DNA from: Streptomyces sp. SID8352 | Lineage (GTDB): Bacteria > Actinomycetota > Actinomycetes > Streptomycetales > Streptomycetaceae | Direction of reading: 5' to 3' | Length of the DNA: 64,000 nucleotides | Assembly (NCBI RefSeq): GCF_009862265.1 | Contig: NZ_WWGX01000006.1 | Span: 62,756 to 126,755, forward strand | Shown here: positions 24,607-40,226 of the stretch, in pieces | Numbering within the stretch: position 1 is the first letter of the stretch | Layout of the letters: every line of letters begins with the position of its first letter | The notes under the pieces: generated by a model | Database searches by the model: none | The model's input: only the letters and a program-made list of their open reading frames with translations | What the model was told of the DNA's origin: nothing | Translations under genes and position numbers: made by a program

Positions 24607-25617
24607 ATGACCCTGCCCCGTCGCCCCTCTCCCATGCTGCCGCGCCGTGTCGCCCGGACCGCGGCGGCGCTGGGGGCCGCGGCACTGCTGCTGACCGGCT
24701 GCGGATCGGACTCCGGCGGCTCGGGGACCAAGGACGCCAAGGAGGCCGGGGACAAGGGGTCCGCCGCCTCGGGCACCCGTACGGTGAAGGACGCCACCGG
24801 GCGCGCGGTGGAGGTGCCGGCCGCTCCCCAGCGGATCGTGACGCTCACTCAGGAGGACCTGGACATGGTCCTCGCGCTCGGGGTGAAGCCGGTCGGCATC
24901 ACCAACGGCCAGGGCCTCGACAAGCCCCCGGCCTACCTGGCCGGGAAGGTCGAGGGCATCGAGGTCGTCGGCAACCTGCTCCAGCCGGTGATGGACAAGG
25001 TGGTCGCCGCCCGGCCCGACCTGATCCTCGCCGGTGACATGCAGGACGAGCAGGTGCTCAAGCAGTTGCGCGAGATCACCCCGGCCACCCTGGTCACCAT
25101 GGCCCCCACGGACGACTGGAAGCTCTCCTTCCGCGGCATCGGCAACGCCCTGAACAAGCTGGACACCGCCAACAAGGTCATCACCGACCACGAGTCGGCG
25201 GCCAAGGCGGCCGGGGAGGCGCTGGGCGCGAACAAGGGCGCCGAGGTGTCCATCGTCCGCTGGAACCCGGACGGCCCGAGCTGGATGGAGAACAAGCAGT
25301 TCGCCAGCGGGATCGCCCTGGAGATGGGCCTGAAGCGGCCCAAGAACCAGAACAAGGACGGCAACGCGCACACCCCGTCGCTGAGCCTGGAGAAGATCAA
25401 CGAGATCGACGGCGACTGGCTGTTCCTGTCGACCCTGACCTCCGACGGCGAGAAGGCGCTCGGGGACGTGCAGTCCAAGCCCGCCTACAAGGAGCTGAAC
25501 GCGGTCAAGAAGGGCCATGTCGTCACCGTCGAGGGCTCCGTCTGGTCGACGCGCGGCGGCCCGCTCGCCGCCGACGTGGTCATGGACGACATCAGCGAGG
25601 CCCTGAAGGCTTCCTGA
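24607..25617 (+). CDS. Ferric-siderophore-binding lipoprotein (FepB/CeuE type)
   Basis: Periplasmic-binding-protein-like lipoprotein, 336 residues. Lipobox LLTGC (Cys32) is followed by a Gly/Ser/Lys linker. The two lobes are joined by one long helix, as in class III binding proteins: RIVTLTQEDLDMVLALGVKPVGI, PDLILAGDM, LRWNP-like VSIVRWNPDGPSWM, and end helix LAADVVMDDISEALKAS. It should capture the Fe(III)-catecholate outside the membrane. The ATG with GGAG six bases upstream is preferred to one four codons earlier. Controlled by the iron box upstream. Confidence 0.92.
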   Translation: MTLPRRPSPMLPRRVARTAAALGAAALLLTGCGSDSGGSGTKDAKEAGDKGSAASGTRTVKDATGRAVEVPAAPQRIVTLTQEDLDMVLALGVKPVGITNGQGLDKPPAYLAGKVEGIEVVGNLLQPVMDKVVAARPDLILAGDMQDEQVLKQLREITPATLVTMAPTDDWKLSFRGIGNALNKLDTANKVITDHESAAKAAGEALGANKGAEVSIVRWNPDGPSWMENKQFASGIALEMGLKRPKNQNKDGNAHTPSLSLEKINEIDGDWLFLSTLTSDGEKALGDVQSKPAYKELNAVKKGHVVTVEGSVWSTRGGPLAADVVMDDISEALKAS

Positions 25618-25806
25618 CGCGCCGTTGACCGGCGGCCGGCCGCTCCGGGGTCCTCGGCCCGGACCGGCGGGCCGTCCTCCCGGCCGCCGGGCGCACCGCC
25701 GCCCGTAAGCGGCCGGGGGCCGGCCGGCGTGTCCGGGCGTGGTGTCCGCCGGGGCAGGCCGGCACCGCGCCCGGACCGCGCGGCCGGACGCGCCTCCGGT
25801 CCGGGG

Positions 25807-26973
25807 TCAGGCGCGCCGGGCCCGCGCGAGATCGGCGGCGGTCCACGCCATCGCCGTCGCGCCGTCGAGCAGCGCGCGCTCCCCGGCCGGACCCGCGGCG
25901 GCCTCGGCGAAGGCGGCCTCGTGCGGTCCGCAGGCGCCGCCGCTGATGTCCAGCACCGGATGGATCGACGGCACCGCGTGCGAGACGTTCCCCATGTCGG
26001 TGCAGGCGAACGGCGGCCGTTCGACCGGCTCCGGACGCCCGAGCGCCTTGGCGTTGGCCTCCCACAGGGCGGTCAGCGCGGGGTCTCCGCGGAAGTCCAG
26101 GTAGTCCGGCTCGGGCCGCTCCAGCGTCACCTCGCACCCGGTCGCCAGGGCGCCCGCGCGGAAGCACGCCTCCACCCGCTCGCGCAGCTCCGCGAGGTCC
26201 TCGGCCGCCAGGGCGCGCAGTTCGTACTCGGCGCGGGCCCGCTCCGGGATCGCGTTGGGGGCGCTGCCGGCCTCAGTGGTGACTCCGTGCACCCGCCACT
26301 GGGGCGGAAGATGCTGCCGCAGCAGGCCGATCGCCACCTGGGCCACGGTCAGCGCGTCGGCGGCGTTGCGCCCCTCGTGCGGATTGAGGCTGGGGTGGGC
26401 GGCGCGGCCGGTGTAGGAAACCGACAGGGTGCCGAGCGCGAAGGAGCGGAAGTCGGACATCTCGAACGGGCAGGGATGCACCATCATGGCGGCGTCCACC
26501 CCGTCGAAGGCGCCCGACTCCAGCATCAGCGCCTTGCCCGCGCCCCGTTCCTCCGCCGGCGTGCCCAGGACGCGTACGCGCAGCCCGAGTTCGTCGGCGA
26601 ACGGGGCGAGGCCCAGTGCCGCCCCGACCCCGGCGGCGGCGATCAGATTGTGCCCGCAGGCGTGCCCCAGGTCCGGCAGGGCGTCGTACTCGCACACCAC
26701 CGCCACCGTCAACGGGCCCCGGCCCAGGGTGGCTTCGAAGGCGGTCTCCAGTCCGTAGGCCGGTGCGGTCACGGTGAAGCCCCGCTCGGCCAGTGCTTCG
26801 GCGCACCAGGCGGCGGCGCGGTGCTCGGCGAACGCGGTCTCGGGGTGCCCGTGGATGCGGCGGCTGAGAGCGAGCAGGGCCTCGGAGTGCCGCTCGATCT
26901 CCTCGCGCACACGGGACTTGAGGTCCTCTGGGCCGGGGGTGGTGGGCGCGCCGGTGGCGCGGGCGTCGGTCAT
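25807..26973 (-). CDS. M20 family amidohydrolase (hippurate / N-acyl-amino-acid hydrolase type)
   Basis: Zinc-dependent amidase of 388 residues, the usual M20 (AbgB/hippuricase) size. Motifs: RRIHGHPETAFAEHRAA, VVCEYDALPDLGHACGHNLIAAA with the metal-binding Asp and His residues, GTPAEERGAGKALMLESGAFDGVD, MMVHP, and FACTDMGNVSHAVPSIHP near the end. The ATG chosen follows AGAGGAG. It is divergent from the synthetase gene and shares its iron-box spacer, so it is probably iron-regulated. The family cleaves aroyl- or acyl-amino acids such as benzoyl-glycine. DHB-arginine, the core of the predicted siderophore, is an aroyl amino acid, so a role in siderophore breakdown is plausible but unproven. 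Confidence 0.85.
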   Translation of the reverse strand: MTDARATGAPTTPGPEDLKSRVREEIERHSEALLALSRRIHGHPETAFAEHRAAAWCAEALAERGFTVTAPAYGLETAFEATLGRGPLTVAVVCEYDALPDLGHACGHNLIAAAGVGAALGLAPFADELGLRVRVLGTPAEERGAGKALMLESGAFDGVDAAMMVHPCPFEMSDFRSFALGTLSVSYTGRAAHPSLNPHEGRNAADALTVAQVAIGLLRQHLPPQWRVHGVTTEAGSAPNAIPERARAEYELRALAAEDLAELRERVEACFRAGALATGCEVTLERPEPDYLDFRGDPALTALWEANAKALGRPEPVERPPFACTDMGNVSHAVPSIHPVLDISGGACGPHEAAFAEAAAGPAGERALLDGATAMAWTAADLARARRA

Positions 26974-27054
26974 CTGCTCCTCTTCCGGTTCCGGGGGTGC
27001 GTGGCGTGGGCCGTGTGCACGAAGTTCACGGTCGGGCACACCCTCGCATGGTTT

Positions 27055-27073
27055 TTAGCTTAGGCTTGCCTAA
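27055..27073. promoter_or_regulatory. Iron box 2 (amidohydrolase / NRPS spacer)
   Basis: TTAGCTTAGGCTTGCCTAA matches the DmdR1/IdeR consensus at 16 of 19 positions. It stands 54 bases before the synthetase ATG and 81 bases before the amidohydrolase ATG. Confidence 0.88.
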
Positions 27074-27126
27074 GTAATGGCGTCGTGTGTGCGGCCAGGC
27101 TTGCACAATCAAGGAGTTGCCCCCAG

Positions 27127-34329
<7,203 letters not shown>

Positions 34330-34336
34330 CAGCCCG

Positions 34337-34540
34337 ATGGCCGTGAACAGCGACGCCCCCGTCAACCCCTTCGACGCCGAAGGCGAGTTCCTCGTGCTGG
34401 CGAACGCGCGGACGCAGCACTCGCTGTGGCCCGTGTTCGCCGAGGTGCCGGACGGCTGGACGGCCGTCCACGGGCCGTGCCCGCGCCAGGACGCGCTGGA
34501 CTGGGTCACCGCGCACGACACCGGTCTGCCGGCCCGGTGA
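34337..34540 (+). CDS. mbtH: MbtH-like NRPS accessory protein
   Basis: 67 residues, with the family pattern NPFD...FLVLANARTQHSLWPVFAEVPDGWTAVHGPCPRQDALDWV. MbtH proteins bind adenylation domains and are often needed for their folding and activity. Seven bases after the synthetase stop. The usual C-terminal W-T-D-[ML]-R-P ending is missing; the protein stops at HDTGLPAR. Confidence 0.93.
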   Translation: MAVNSDAPVNPFDAEGEFLVLANARTQHSLWPVFAEVPDGWTAVHGPCPRQDALDWVTAHDTGLPAR

Positions 34541-36018
34541 CCCCGTCCTCCACCCGCGGCTCCGGGCGCGGCCCCCTGATCGGGCCGCGCCTGGCCGTCG
34601 TCCTGGTCTATGTGGCCGCCATGTGCATGAACGGCCTGGACTCCACCATCGTCAACCCGGCCCTCTACACCATCGCGGAGGACTTCGGCCGCCCCGTCGC
34701 GGCGGCCAACACCGTCGAGACGGCGTTCCTCGTCGCCCTGGCGCTGGCCCTGCCGGTGGCGGGCTGGCTCGGCGACCGGTACGGCACCAAGCGGATCTTC
34801 CTCGGCTCCCTCGCGGTGTTCACCGCCGCCTCCGCGCTGTGCGGCCTGGCCTGGAACCTCCCGGTCCTGGTCGTGGCGCGGGCGGTGCAGGGGCTCGCCG
34901 GGGGGCTGCTGACCCCGGTCGGCATGACCCTGCTGTTCCGGGCCTTCCCGCCGGCCGAGCGGATACGGCTGGGCAGGGTGCTGATCGTGCCGACCGCCCT
35001 GATGCCCGCCCTCGGCCCGCCGCTCGGCGGACTGCTCACCGAACACCTGTCCTGGCACTGGCTGTTCTTCGTCAACGTGCCCGTCGGCGTGGCCGCCGTG
35101 CTGCTCGGCGCGGTGAGGCTGCGCGAGCACGTGGAGGGCACCGGGGGCCCGTTCGACCGGGCCGGCTTCTGGCTGGCCACCCCCGCCCTGGGCCTGCTCA
35201 CCTACGCGCTGGGCTTCGGCCCCTCGCGCGGCTGGTCCGACCCGGTGATCGGTCTCTGCGCGGCGGCGGGCACCGTCCTGCTGGTGGCCACCGTGATCCA
35301 GCAGCGCCGGGCCGCGGCACCGCTGCTGGGGCTGCGGCTGTTCGCCGACCGCCACTACGGACCGGCGTCCGCGCTGGCCGCGCTGACCGCCGCCGGGCTG
35401 ATGGGTGTGCTCTTCGTGGTGCCGCTGCTCTTCCAGGCGGCGCTGGGCGGGTCCGCGCTGGACGCGGGGCTGAGCGTCTTCCCCGAAGCCATAGGGCTGA
35501 TGCTGGCCTCGCAGGCGGTGGACCGGCTGCTGCCCCGGCTCGGTCCCCGGCGGCTGGCCGTGGCCGCGCTGCTGGCGGCCGCCCTGGTCTTCGCCGCGCT
35601 CGCGGTTCCGGGCACGGCGGAGAACGAGTGGGCGGTGCGGGGCCTGATGTTCGGCATCGGGCTGGTGCTCGGCACCGCCGTGCTCACCGTGCAGATCGCC
35701 GGGTTCGAGACGATCCCGCCCCCCGACATGGGGCAGGCGATGGGCCTGTTCCAGATCGTCCGCACCCTCGGCGGCGCCCTCGGCATCGCGCTGTGCGCGG
35801 CACTGGTCGGCGGGGGTGGCCACCCGGGGGGCGGGGCGATGGACGCGGGCCCCTTCCGCACGGCGGTGTGGGCGACCGCCGCCCTGGTCGCCGTCTCCGC
35901 CCTGTTCGCCCTGCGGCTGCCCCGCGCCGCCCCGGAGCCGCCGCCGACGGGCGCGGCACCGGACGACGCCGACGGAGCCGGACCGGCGCGGACCGAGGAG
36001 CGTTCGCCTGCTCCCTGA
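34537..36018 (+). CDS. DHA2-family MFS exporter, likely siderophore exporter
   Basis: 14-helix MFS protein of 493 residues. TM1 reads MCMNGLDSTIVNPAL, the motif A loop reads AGWLGDRYGTKRIFLGSL, and LGPPLGGLLTEHLSWHWLFFVNVPVG is typical for EmrB-like exporters. The GTG start overlaps the MbtH stop by four bases, so it belongs to the synthetase operon and most likely secretes the newly made siderophore. A short Pro/Ala tail follows the last helix. Confidence 0.88.
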   Translation: MTPSSTRGSGRGPLIGPRLAVVLVYVAAMCMNGLDSTIVNPALYTIAEDFGRPVAAANTVETAFLVALALALPVAGWLGDRYGTKRIFLGSLAVFTAASALCGLAWNLPVLVVARAVQGLAGGLLTPVGMTLLFRAFPPAERIRLGRVLIVPTALMPALGPPLGGLLTEHLSWHWLFFVNVPVGVAAVLLGAVRLREHVEGTGGPFDRAGFWLATPALGLLTYALGFGPSRGWSDPVIGLCAAAGTVLLVATVIQQRRAAAPLLGLRLFADRHYGPASALAALTAAGLMGVLFVVPLLFQAALGGSALDAGLSVFPEAIGLMLASQAVDRLLPRLGPRRLAVAALLAAALVFAALAVPGTAENEWAVRGLMFGIGLVLGTAVLTVQIAGFETIPPPDMGQAMGLFQIVRTLGGALGIALCAALVGGGGHPGGGAMDAGPFRTAVWATAALVAVSALFALRLPRAAPEPPPTGAAPDDADGAGPARTEERSPAP

Positions 36019-36039
36019 CGCCCCGGTGGGCCCGGCCAT

Positions 36040-36074
36040 GGGGCGCCTCCGCGCGCATCGCGCGGAGGCGCCCC
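36040..36074. terminator. Strong bidirectional hairpin between exporter and esterase genes
   Basis: Perfect 16-bp stem (36040-36055 with 36059-36074) closed by a 3-base loop, between the convergent stop codons. One of the strongest hairpins in the window. Confidence 0.85.
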
Positions 36075-36088
36075 GGCTGTTCGGTGGC

Positions 36089-36144
36089 GGTCCGGAACCG
36101 GTTCCCGGTGGTCCGGAACCGTGTTCCAGGGGTTCCGAACCGGG
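36089..36144. repeat. Three imperfect tandem GGTCCGGAACCG-type units
   Basis: The words GGTCCGGAACCGGTTCC, GGTCCGGAACCGTGTTCC and GGTTCCGAACCGGG follow one another just after the terminator. Each is itself partly palindromic. Confidence 0.6.
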
Positions 36145-36146
36145 TC

Positions 36147-37370
36147 TTACCGGGCTCCGTCCGGGCCCAGCAGTCCCACCAGGGCGTCGGCCAGACCGCC
36201 GCGCCAACAGGCGTAGTCGTGGCCGCCGTTGAACTCCCGGTAGATCACGTCGTAGCCGCGGTCGCGCAGGACGTCGTGCAGCCGCCGGTTCTCCGCGAGC
36301 AGCATCCACTCCTGGAGCCCTACCTCCAGCCACAGCCGCACCGGGCGCCGTTCCCCGGTGGCGTACTGCCGGGTCAGCCACTCCGGGCCGCGCTCCGGGT
36401 CGTCCTCGGGCCACCAGAAGGAGCCCGACTGCGACACCGCCAGCCCGAACCGCTCGGGCCGCCGGTGGGCCGCGTAGGCCGCCGCCAGTCCGCCCGCGCT
36501 CTGCCCGGCCACCACCGTCCGGTCCGGCCGCAGCGGAGCGCCGAACTCCCGTGCCGCCCACGGGAGCAGGGTGTCCGCCAGCCAGTCGGTGAAGGCTTCG
36601 TCGCACGTCAGGTCGTCCATGCGGCGCCCCATGGTGTCGACGAGGAGGGCGGCCGTCGGCGGCAGCGCCCCGGCGGCGTGCATCCGGTCCAGGGTGCCGC
36701 CGAGGTCCAGCACCGGCCCCCACATCTCGCCGTCCAGCAGCACGGCCACCGCCTCCGGCGCCACGCCCTCACCGGGCGGCAGCCGCACGGTCACCCGGCG
36801 TCCGGTCAGCTCGTGCTCGGTGCTGCTGCCGCGCGGCACGGTGGCCTGCCCGGCGTACGGCTGCGGCGGCGCCTCCGGCAGGGACAGCACCGAGGCGGGA
36901 CGGCGGGCGCCGAGCGACGGCAGCACCGGTGCCGCGTTCAACGGGTCGGGCAGCGCCCGGTCCAGGGCCGACCGCCAGGACGAACGGTCGGTGCGGAGCA
37001 GCTCCGCACGGGACCCGTGTCCGGGGAGGAACTGGTACGAGGCGCGGTGGTCGGAGCGCAGCCGGTGCGAGAGCGCCCAGACGGAGGTGCCCGCCACCCG
37101 CCGCATCAGGTGCCGGGTGAGGTCCCCGCCGTGCCGGTCGCGGTCGGTGACGGTGTGCACGAGGAGCAGGACGTCGGTGGAGGGCCGGTCGGGGTCGTCC
37201 CGCCAGAGGAAGGTGACCAGGCGGTGCGCCGGGTCGCCGTCGGGGTCGGCCTCGACCAGGGGGGTGCCGAGGCGTTCGGCGCGCAGCCAGAACTCCGCCT
37301 CGGCGCCCGGTACTCCGGCCCGCACCCCGTCACGCAGGGTACGCAGCGCGGGGCTGGGGATCGCGGTCAC
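36147..37370 (-). CDS. Enterochelin-esterase-like hydrolase (Fes/IroD type)
   Basis: Cytosolic alpha/beta hydrolase of 407 residues. The N-terminal Fes domain (about 1-170: EFWLRAERLGTPLVEADPDG, VTFLWRDD, YQFLPGHGSR) is followed by the esterase_D domain (VTVRLPPGEG, AVLLDGEMW, nucleophile elbow VVAGQSAGGLAAAY, GPEWLTRQYA, catalytic His in EFNGGHDYACWRGGL). It should hydrolyse the Thr ester backbone of the imported ferric siderophore to release iron. GTG start with GGCGG six bases before it. The presence of an esterase supports a product with ester bonds, i.e. a cyclised or oligomeric DHB-Arg-Thr. Confidence 0.9.
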   Translation of the reverse strand: MTAIPSPALRTLRDGVRAGVPGAEAEFWLRAERLGTPLVEADPDGDPAHRLVTFLWRDDPDRPSTDVLLLVHTVTDRDRHGGDLTRHLMRRVAGTSVWALSHRLRSDHRASYQFLPGHGSRAELLRTDRSSWRSALDRALPDPLNAAPVLPSLGARRPASVLSLPEAPPQPYAGQATVPRGSSTEHELTGRRVTVRLPPGEGVAPEAVAVLLDGEMWGPVLDLGGTLDRMHAAGALPPTAALLVDTMGRRMDDLTCDEAFTDWLADTLLPWAAREFGAPLRPDRTVVAGQSAGGLAAAYAAHRRPERFGLAVSQSGSFWWPEDDPERGPEWLTRQYATGERRPVRLWLEVGLQEWMLLAENRRLHDVLRDRGYDVIYREFNGGHDYACWRGGLADALVGLLGPDGAR

Positions 37371-37758
37371 GGGGGTCCGCCTTTCGTCGTGTCGTCCGTG
37401 GTGGTGTCGTCTGGCGTCGTGTCGTCCGGGCTCGGGTCACGGGGAGGGGAGGAAGACTCGGGGGAGGAGGGGAAGGGGAGGCGCGGAGGGCTCGGTGTCC
37501 TGGGCGGGGCCGCGCGACGCCCCCGGGGGGCACCGGCACCGCCGGGGGCCGGGCCGGGGCCTTCAGGCTCCGCGCCGTCCCCGGCGTGCGGCTCCGGGGC
37601 CCGGCGGCGGAGCCGCGCCGCGGGCACCCGCGGCCCCGGCGCACCGTCCCGCGCGGCCCCGCATCCGATGGCCCGCCGGCGAGTGCGCGGCCGTGCGCGG
37701 GGTCTCGGGCGGGGAACCCCGTGCGGCGCCGCTCCCGGCCCCGGCCCGTGCCGCGCGC
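37371..37758. other. Non-coding spacer with GTCGTC-rich repeats
   Basis: 388 bases between the fused permease stop and the esterase start. The part nearest the esterase has repeated GTCGTGTCGTC units (37386-37430). No iron box is visible here, so the esterase may be read through from the permease promoter or have its own unrecognised promoter. Confidence 0.45.
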
Positions 37759-40104
37759 TCACACCCGGGTCGCCGCCGAGCGTCCGAGCAGCACCCAGAG
37801 CAGGAAGGGGCCGCCGAGGACGGTGGTGACCACGCCGACCGGGAGTTCGGAGCCGGAGAAGACGATCCGTCCGACGGTGTCGGCGGTCACCACCAGCACC
37901 GCCCCGGTCAGCATCGAGCCGACCAGCGGCACCCGCAGCGGTCCGGCCAGCCGCGAGGCGATCACCGGCGAGGCCAGGGCGACGAAGGCCACCGGTCCGC
38001 ACACGCCCACCGCGAGGCCCGCCAGCGCGACGGCGAGCAGCATGCACACCGTCCGCACCCGGCCCGGGCGCACCCCCACGGAGGCGGCGGTCGCGTCGTC
38101 GAAGCGCAGCACCCCCAGGTGCCGGGCGACGGCGAGGGCCGCCGGGACGAGGACGCAGAGCCCGATCAGTACCGGCACCGCCACCGAGTACCCGCGGCCG
38201 TTGAGGCTGCCGGAGGTCCACACGTACAGCGAACCGGCCGAGCTGAGGGACCGCCGGGCGAGCATGACCTGGGTGATCGCCGAGGCCAGCGCGGACATCG
38301 CGAGGCCCACGACGAGGACCCGGTAGCCGCGTTGGCCGAGCCCCCCGGCGACGGTGGTGACGACCAGCACGGCGGCCAGCGCGCCGAGCGGCCCGGCCCA
38401 CCAGGCGCCGAAGGTGCCGGTGACGCTGACGGAGAGCAGCACCGCGGCGGTGGCACCGTCGTTGACGCCGAGCAGTTCCGGGGTGGCGAGGCGGTTGCGG
38501 GCGAGGGTCTGGGTCAGACAGCCGGCGAGTCCGAGGGCGGCCCCGGCGGCGAGCCCGGCGACGATCCGGCCGAGCCGGAACTTCTGCACCAGCAGGACGT
38601 CGAAGCGGTCGCCCTGTCCGAACAGCGCCCGGAAGGTGCGGCCCACGTCCATGTCGCTCTGGCCCGCGTACGCCGAGAGCGTCACCGCGAGCAGCCCCAG
38701 CGCGGCGAGGCCGGTGGCGGCCAGCGCGGGGCGTCGGTGCACCAGCAGGGAGACGGGGCCGCGCCGCAGGACGACCGTCCCGGCGAGGGATGCCCGGGCG
38801 GGCTTTCGCGGTCCGCCGGAGCGGGCATCGGTGCCGGTGCCGACGTCGGTGTCGGCTCCGGCGGCGCGGGAGCGGCCGAGGAGCGCGGCGAGCCGGGCCG
38901 GGACCGGCGGCCGACGGCGTCGTGGGGGGCCGTCGCCGGTGGCCGGTTCGGTCATGCCCATCGAGGCGAGTCGTCGGGAGCGCACGATGCCGATCAGGAC
39001 CGGTGCGCCGATCAGCGCGACGATCACCGACACCGGTGCCTCGAACGGCCGGGCCACCACCCGGGCCGCCACGTCGGACAGGGTCAGCACTCCGGCGCCG
39101 ATCAGCCCGGCGAGGACGATCCGGGCGGCCAGGCCGGTGCCGGTCAGCGCCCGCGCGAGGAACCCGGCGAGCAGGCCGAGGAAGGAGATGGGCCCGGCCA
39201 GCGCCACCGCGGCGGCGGTGAGCAGGGTGACGGCGACGGCCACCGACGTCCGGATGAGGGAGGGGCGGTGGCCGAGACCGCGCGCCAGGTCGTCGCCGAG
39301 GGCGAGCGCGGACAGCGGCCGGGTGACGAGGAGGGCCACGGCGAAGCCGATGAGCAGGACGGGCAGCAGCCGGCCCAGCTCGCCGTAGCCCTCGACCCCG
39401 GCGAGGGAGCCCAGCACCCAGAAGCGGAACCGGTCGTAGGTCTCCGCCGAGTTGACCACGATGACGCTGGTGACCCCGCCGAAGGTGGCGCCGAGCGCCG
39501 AGCCCGCGAGCACCAGCCGCATGGGGGAGCCCCCGCCCCCGCGTCCGGCGATCAGCAGGACCAGCCCGCTGGCGGCGACCGCGCCCACGAAGGCGCACAC
39601 CAGATAGGCGTAACCGGAATCCAGGCCGAGCAGGGCGATCCCCGCCACCACGCCCAGCGAGGCACCGGCGTTGACGCCGAGCAGCCCGGTCTCGGCGAGC
39701 GGGTTGCGGGTGACCGCCTGGAGCAGGCATCCGGCCACTCCGAGCGCGGCGCCGACGAGGACGGCGGTGAGCGTGCGCGGCAGCCGCAGATCGCCGATGA
39801 CCAGGGAGAGCCGGCTGTCGGAGCGGGCGCCGCCCAGATCGAACAGGTAGTCCAGTGCCCCGCCGGGCCCGACCTCGCCCGCGCCGACGCTCAGGGAGAG
39901 GCCGGCCAGGAGGACGACCACGGCCGTGAACCCGGTGATCAGCAGCCCGGTGCGGCGGCGCGGGGAAGGGTGCTCCACGCGGCCGTCGGCCGGGTCGCCG
40001 GAGGCCGGGGGCGGTGCGGGCGGAACGGCCTCCGCCGTCAACGTGCCGGACTTCCCGGCGTGTTGGGCGTCGGGTCGCGGTACCTGGGAATGCCCTGTCT
40101 GCAT
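37759..40104 (-). CDS. Fused double FecCD permease for ferric siderophore
   Basis: 781 residues, about twice the usual size. Two complete FecCD-type permease halves are joined in one chain (FhuB-like architecture), about 20 membrane helices. Half 1 has LRLPRTLTAVLVGAALGVAGCLLQAVTRNPLAETGLLGVNAGAS. After a charged linker (about residues 375-440), half 2 has the matching RLGRIVAGLAAGAALGLAGCLTQTLARNRLATPELLGVNDGAT. It forms the channel for the FepC-like ATPase and FepB-like protein encoded 13 kb away. The ATG is only four bases from an iron box and has no ribosome site, so a leaderless message is possible; no better internal start was found. Confidence 0.9.
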   Translation of the reverse strand: MQTGHSQVPRPDAQHAGKSGTLTAEAVPPAPPPASGDPADGRVEHPSPRRRTGLLITGFTAVVVLLAGLSLSVGAGEVGPGGALDYLFDLGGARSDSRLSLVIGDLRLPRTLTAVLVGAALGVAGCLLQAVTRNPLAETGLLGVNAGASLGVVAGIALLGLDSGYAYLVCAFVGAVAASGLVLLIAGRGGGGSPMRLVLAGSALGATFGGVTSVIVVNSAETYDRFRFWVLGSLAGVEGYGELGRLLPVLLIGFAVALLVTRPLSALALGDDLARGLGHRPSLIRTSVAVAVTLLTAAAVALAGPISFLGLLAGFLARALTGTGLAARIVLAGLIGAGVLTLSDVAARVVARPFEAPVSVIVALIGAPVLIGIVRSRRLASMGMTEPATGDGPPRRRRPPVPARLAALLGRSRAAGADTDVGTGTDARSGGPRKPARASLAGTVVLRRGPVSLLVHRRPALAATGLAALGLLAVTLSAYAGQSDMDVGRTFRALFGQGDRFDVLLVQKFRLGRIVAGLAAGAALGLAGCLTQTLARNRLATPELLGVNDGATAAVLLSVSVTGTFGAWWAGPLGALAAVLVVTTVAGGLGQRGYRVLVVGLAMSALASAITQVMLARRSLSSAGSLYVWTSGSLNGRGYSVAVPVLIGLCVLVPAALAVARHLGVLRFDDATAASVGVRPGRVRTVCMLLAVALAGLAVGVCGPVAFVALASPVIASRLAGPLRVPLVGSMLTGAVLVVTADTVGRIVFSGSELPVGVVTTVLGGPFLLWVLLGRSAATRV

Positions 40105-40108
40105 GTAG

Positions 40109-40127
40109 TGAGGTTAGCCTAACCAAA
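40109..40127. promoter_or_regulatory. Iron box 3 (permease side)
   Basis: Minus-strand TTTGGTTAGGCTAACCTCA fits the DmdR1/IdeR consensus at 16 of 19 positions. It directly precedes the permease ATG. Confidence 0.88.
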
Positions 40128-40129
40128 AA

Positions 40130-40148
40130 AGAGGTAAGGCTGACAAGA
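40130..40148. promoter_or_regulatory. Degenerate iron box
   Basis: AGAGGTAAGGCTGACAAGA keeps the AGGTAAGGCT half but loses the other half (12 of 19). It lies two bases from iron box 3 and may be an auxiliary site. Confidence 0.4.
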
Positions 40149-40190
40149 GGGTCCGGTTCATTCGCCGGACGGGCTGTCGGCCTGCCTAGA

Positions 40191-40209
40191 TAAGGTTAGG
40201 CTAGCCTTA
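40191..40209. promoter_or_regulatory. Iron box 4 (dhbA side)
   Basis: TAAGGTTAGGCTAGCCTTA, 15 of 19 matches and near-perfect dyad symmetry, 17 bases before the dhbA start used here. It overlaps an upstream ATG that is therefore an unlikely start. Confidence 0.88.
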
Positions 40210-40226
40210 TGAACTGGGGATCAGTC

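Noticed and set aside
37367..40126. Long minus-strand frame overlapping the fused permease and ending in Asp-Thr repeats
   Set aside because: The Asp-Thr ending only reflects GTCGTC repeats in the spacer; the permease frame has clear FecCD motifs.
40209..40226. Upstream ATG of dhbA
   Set aside because: It overlaps the last base of iron box 4 and has no ribosome site, while the ATG at 40227 has GGGGA at correct spacing.
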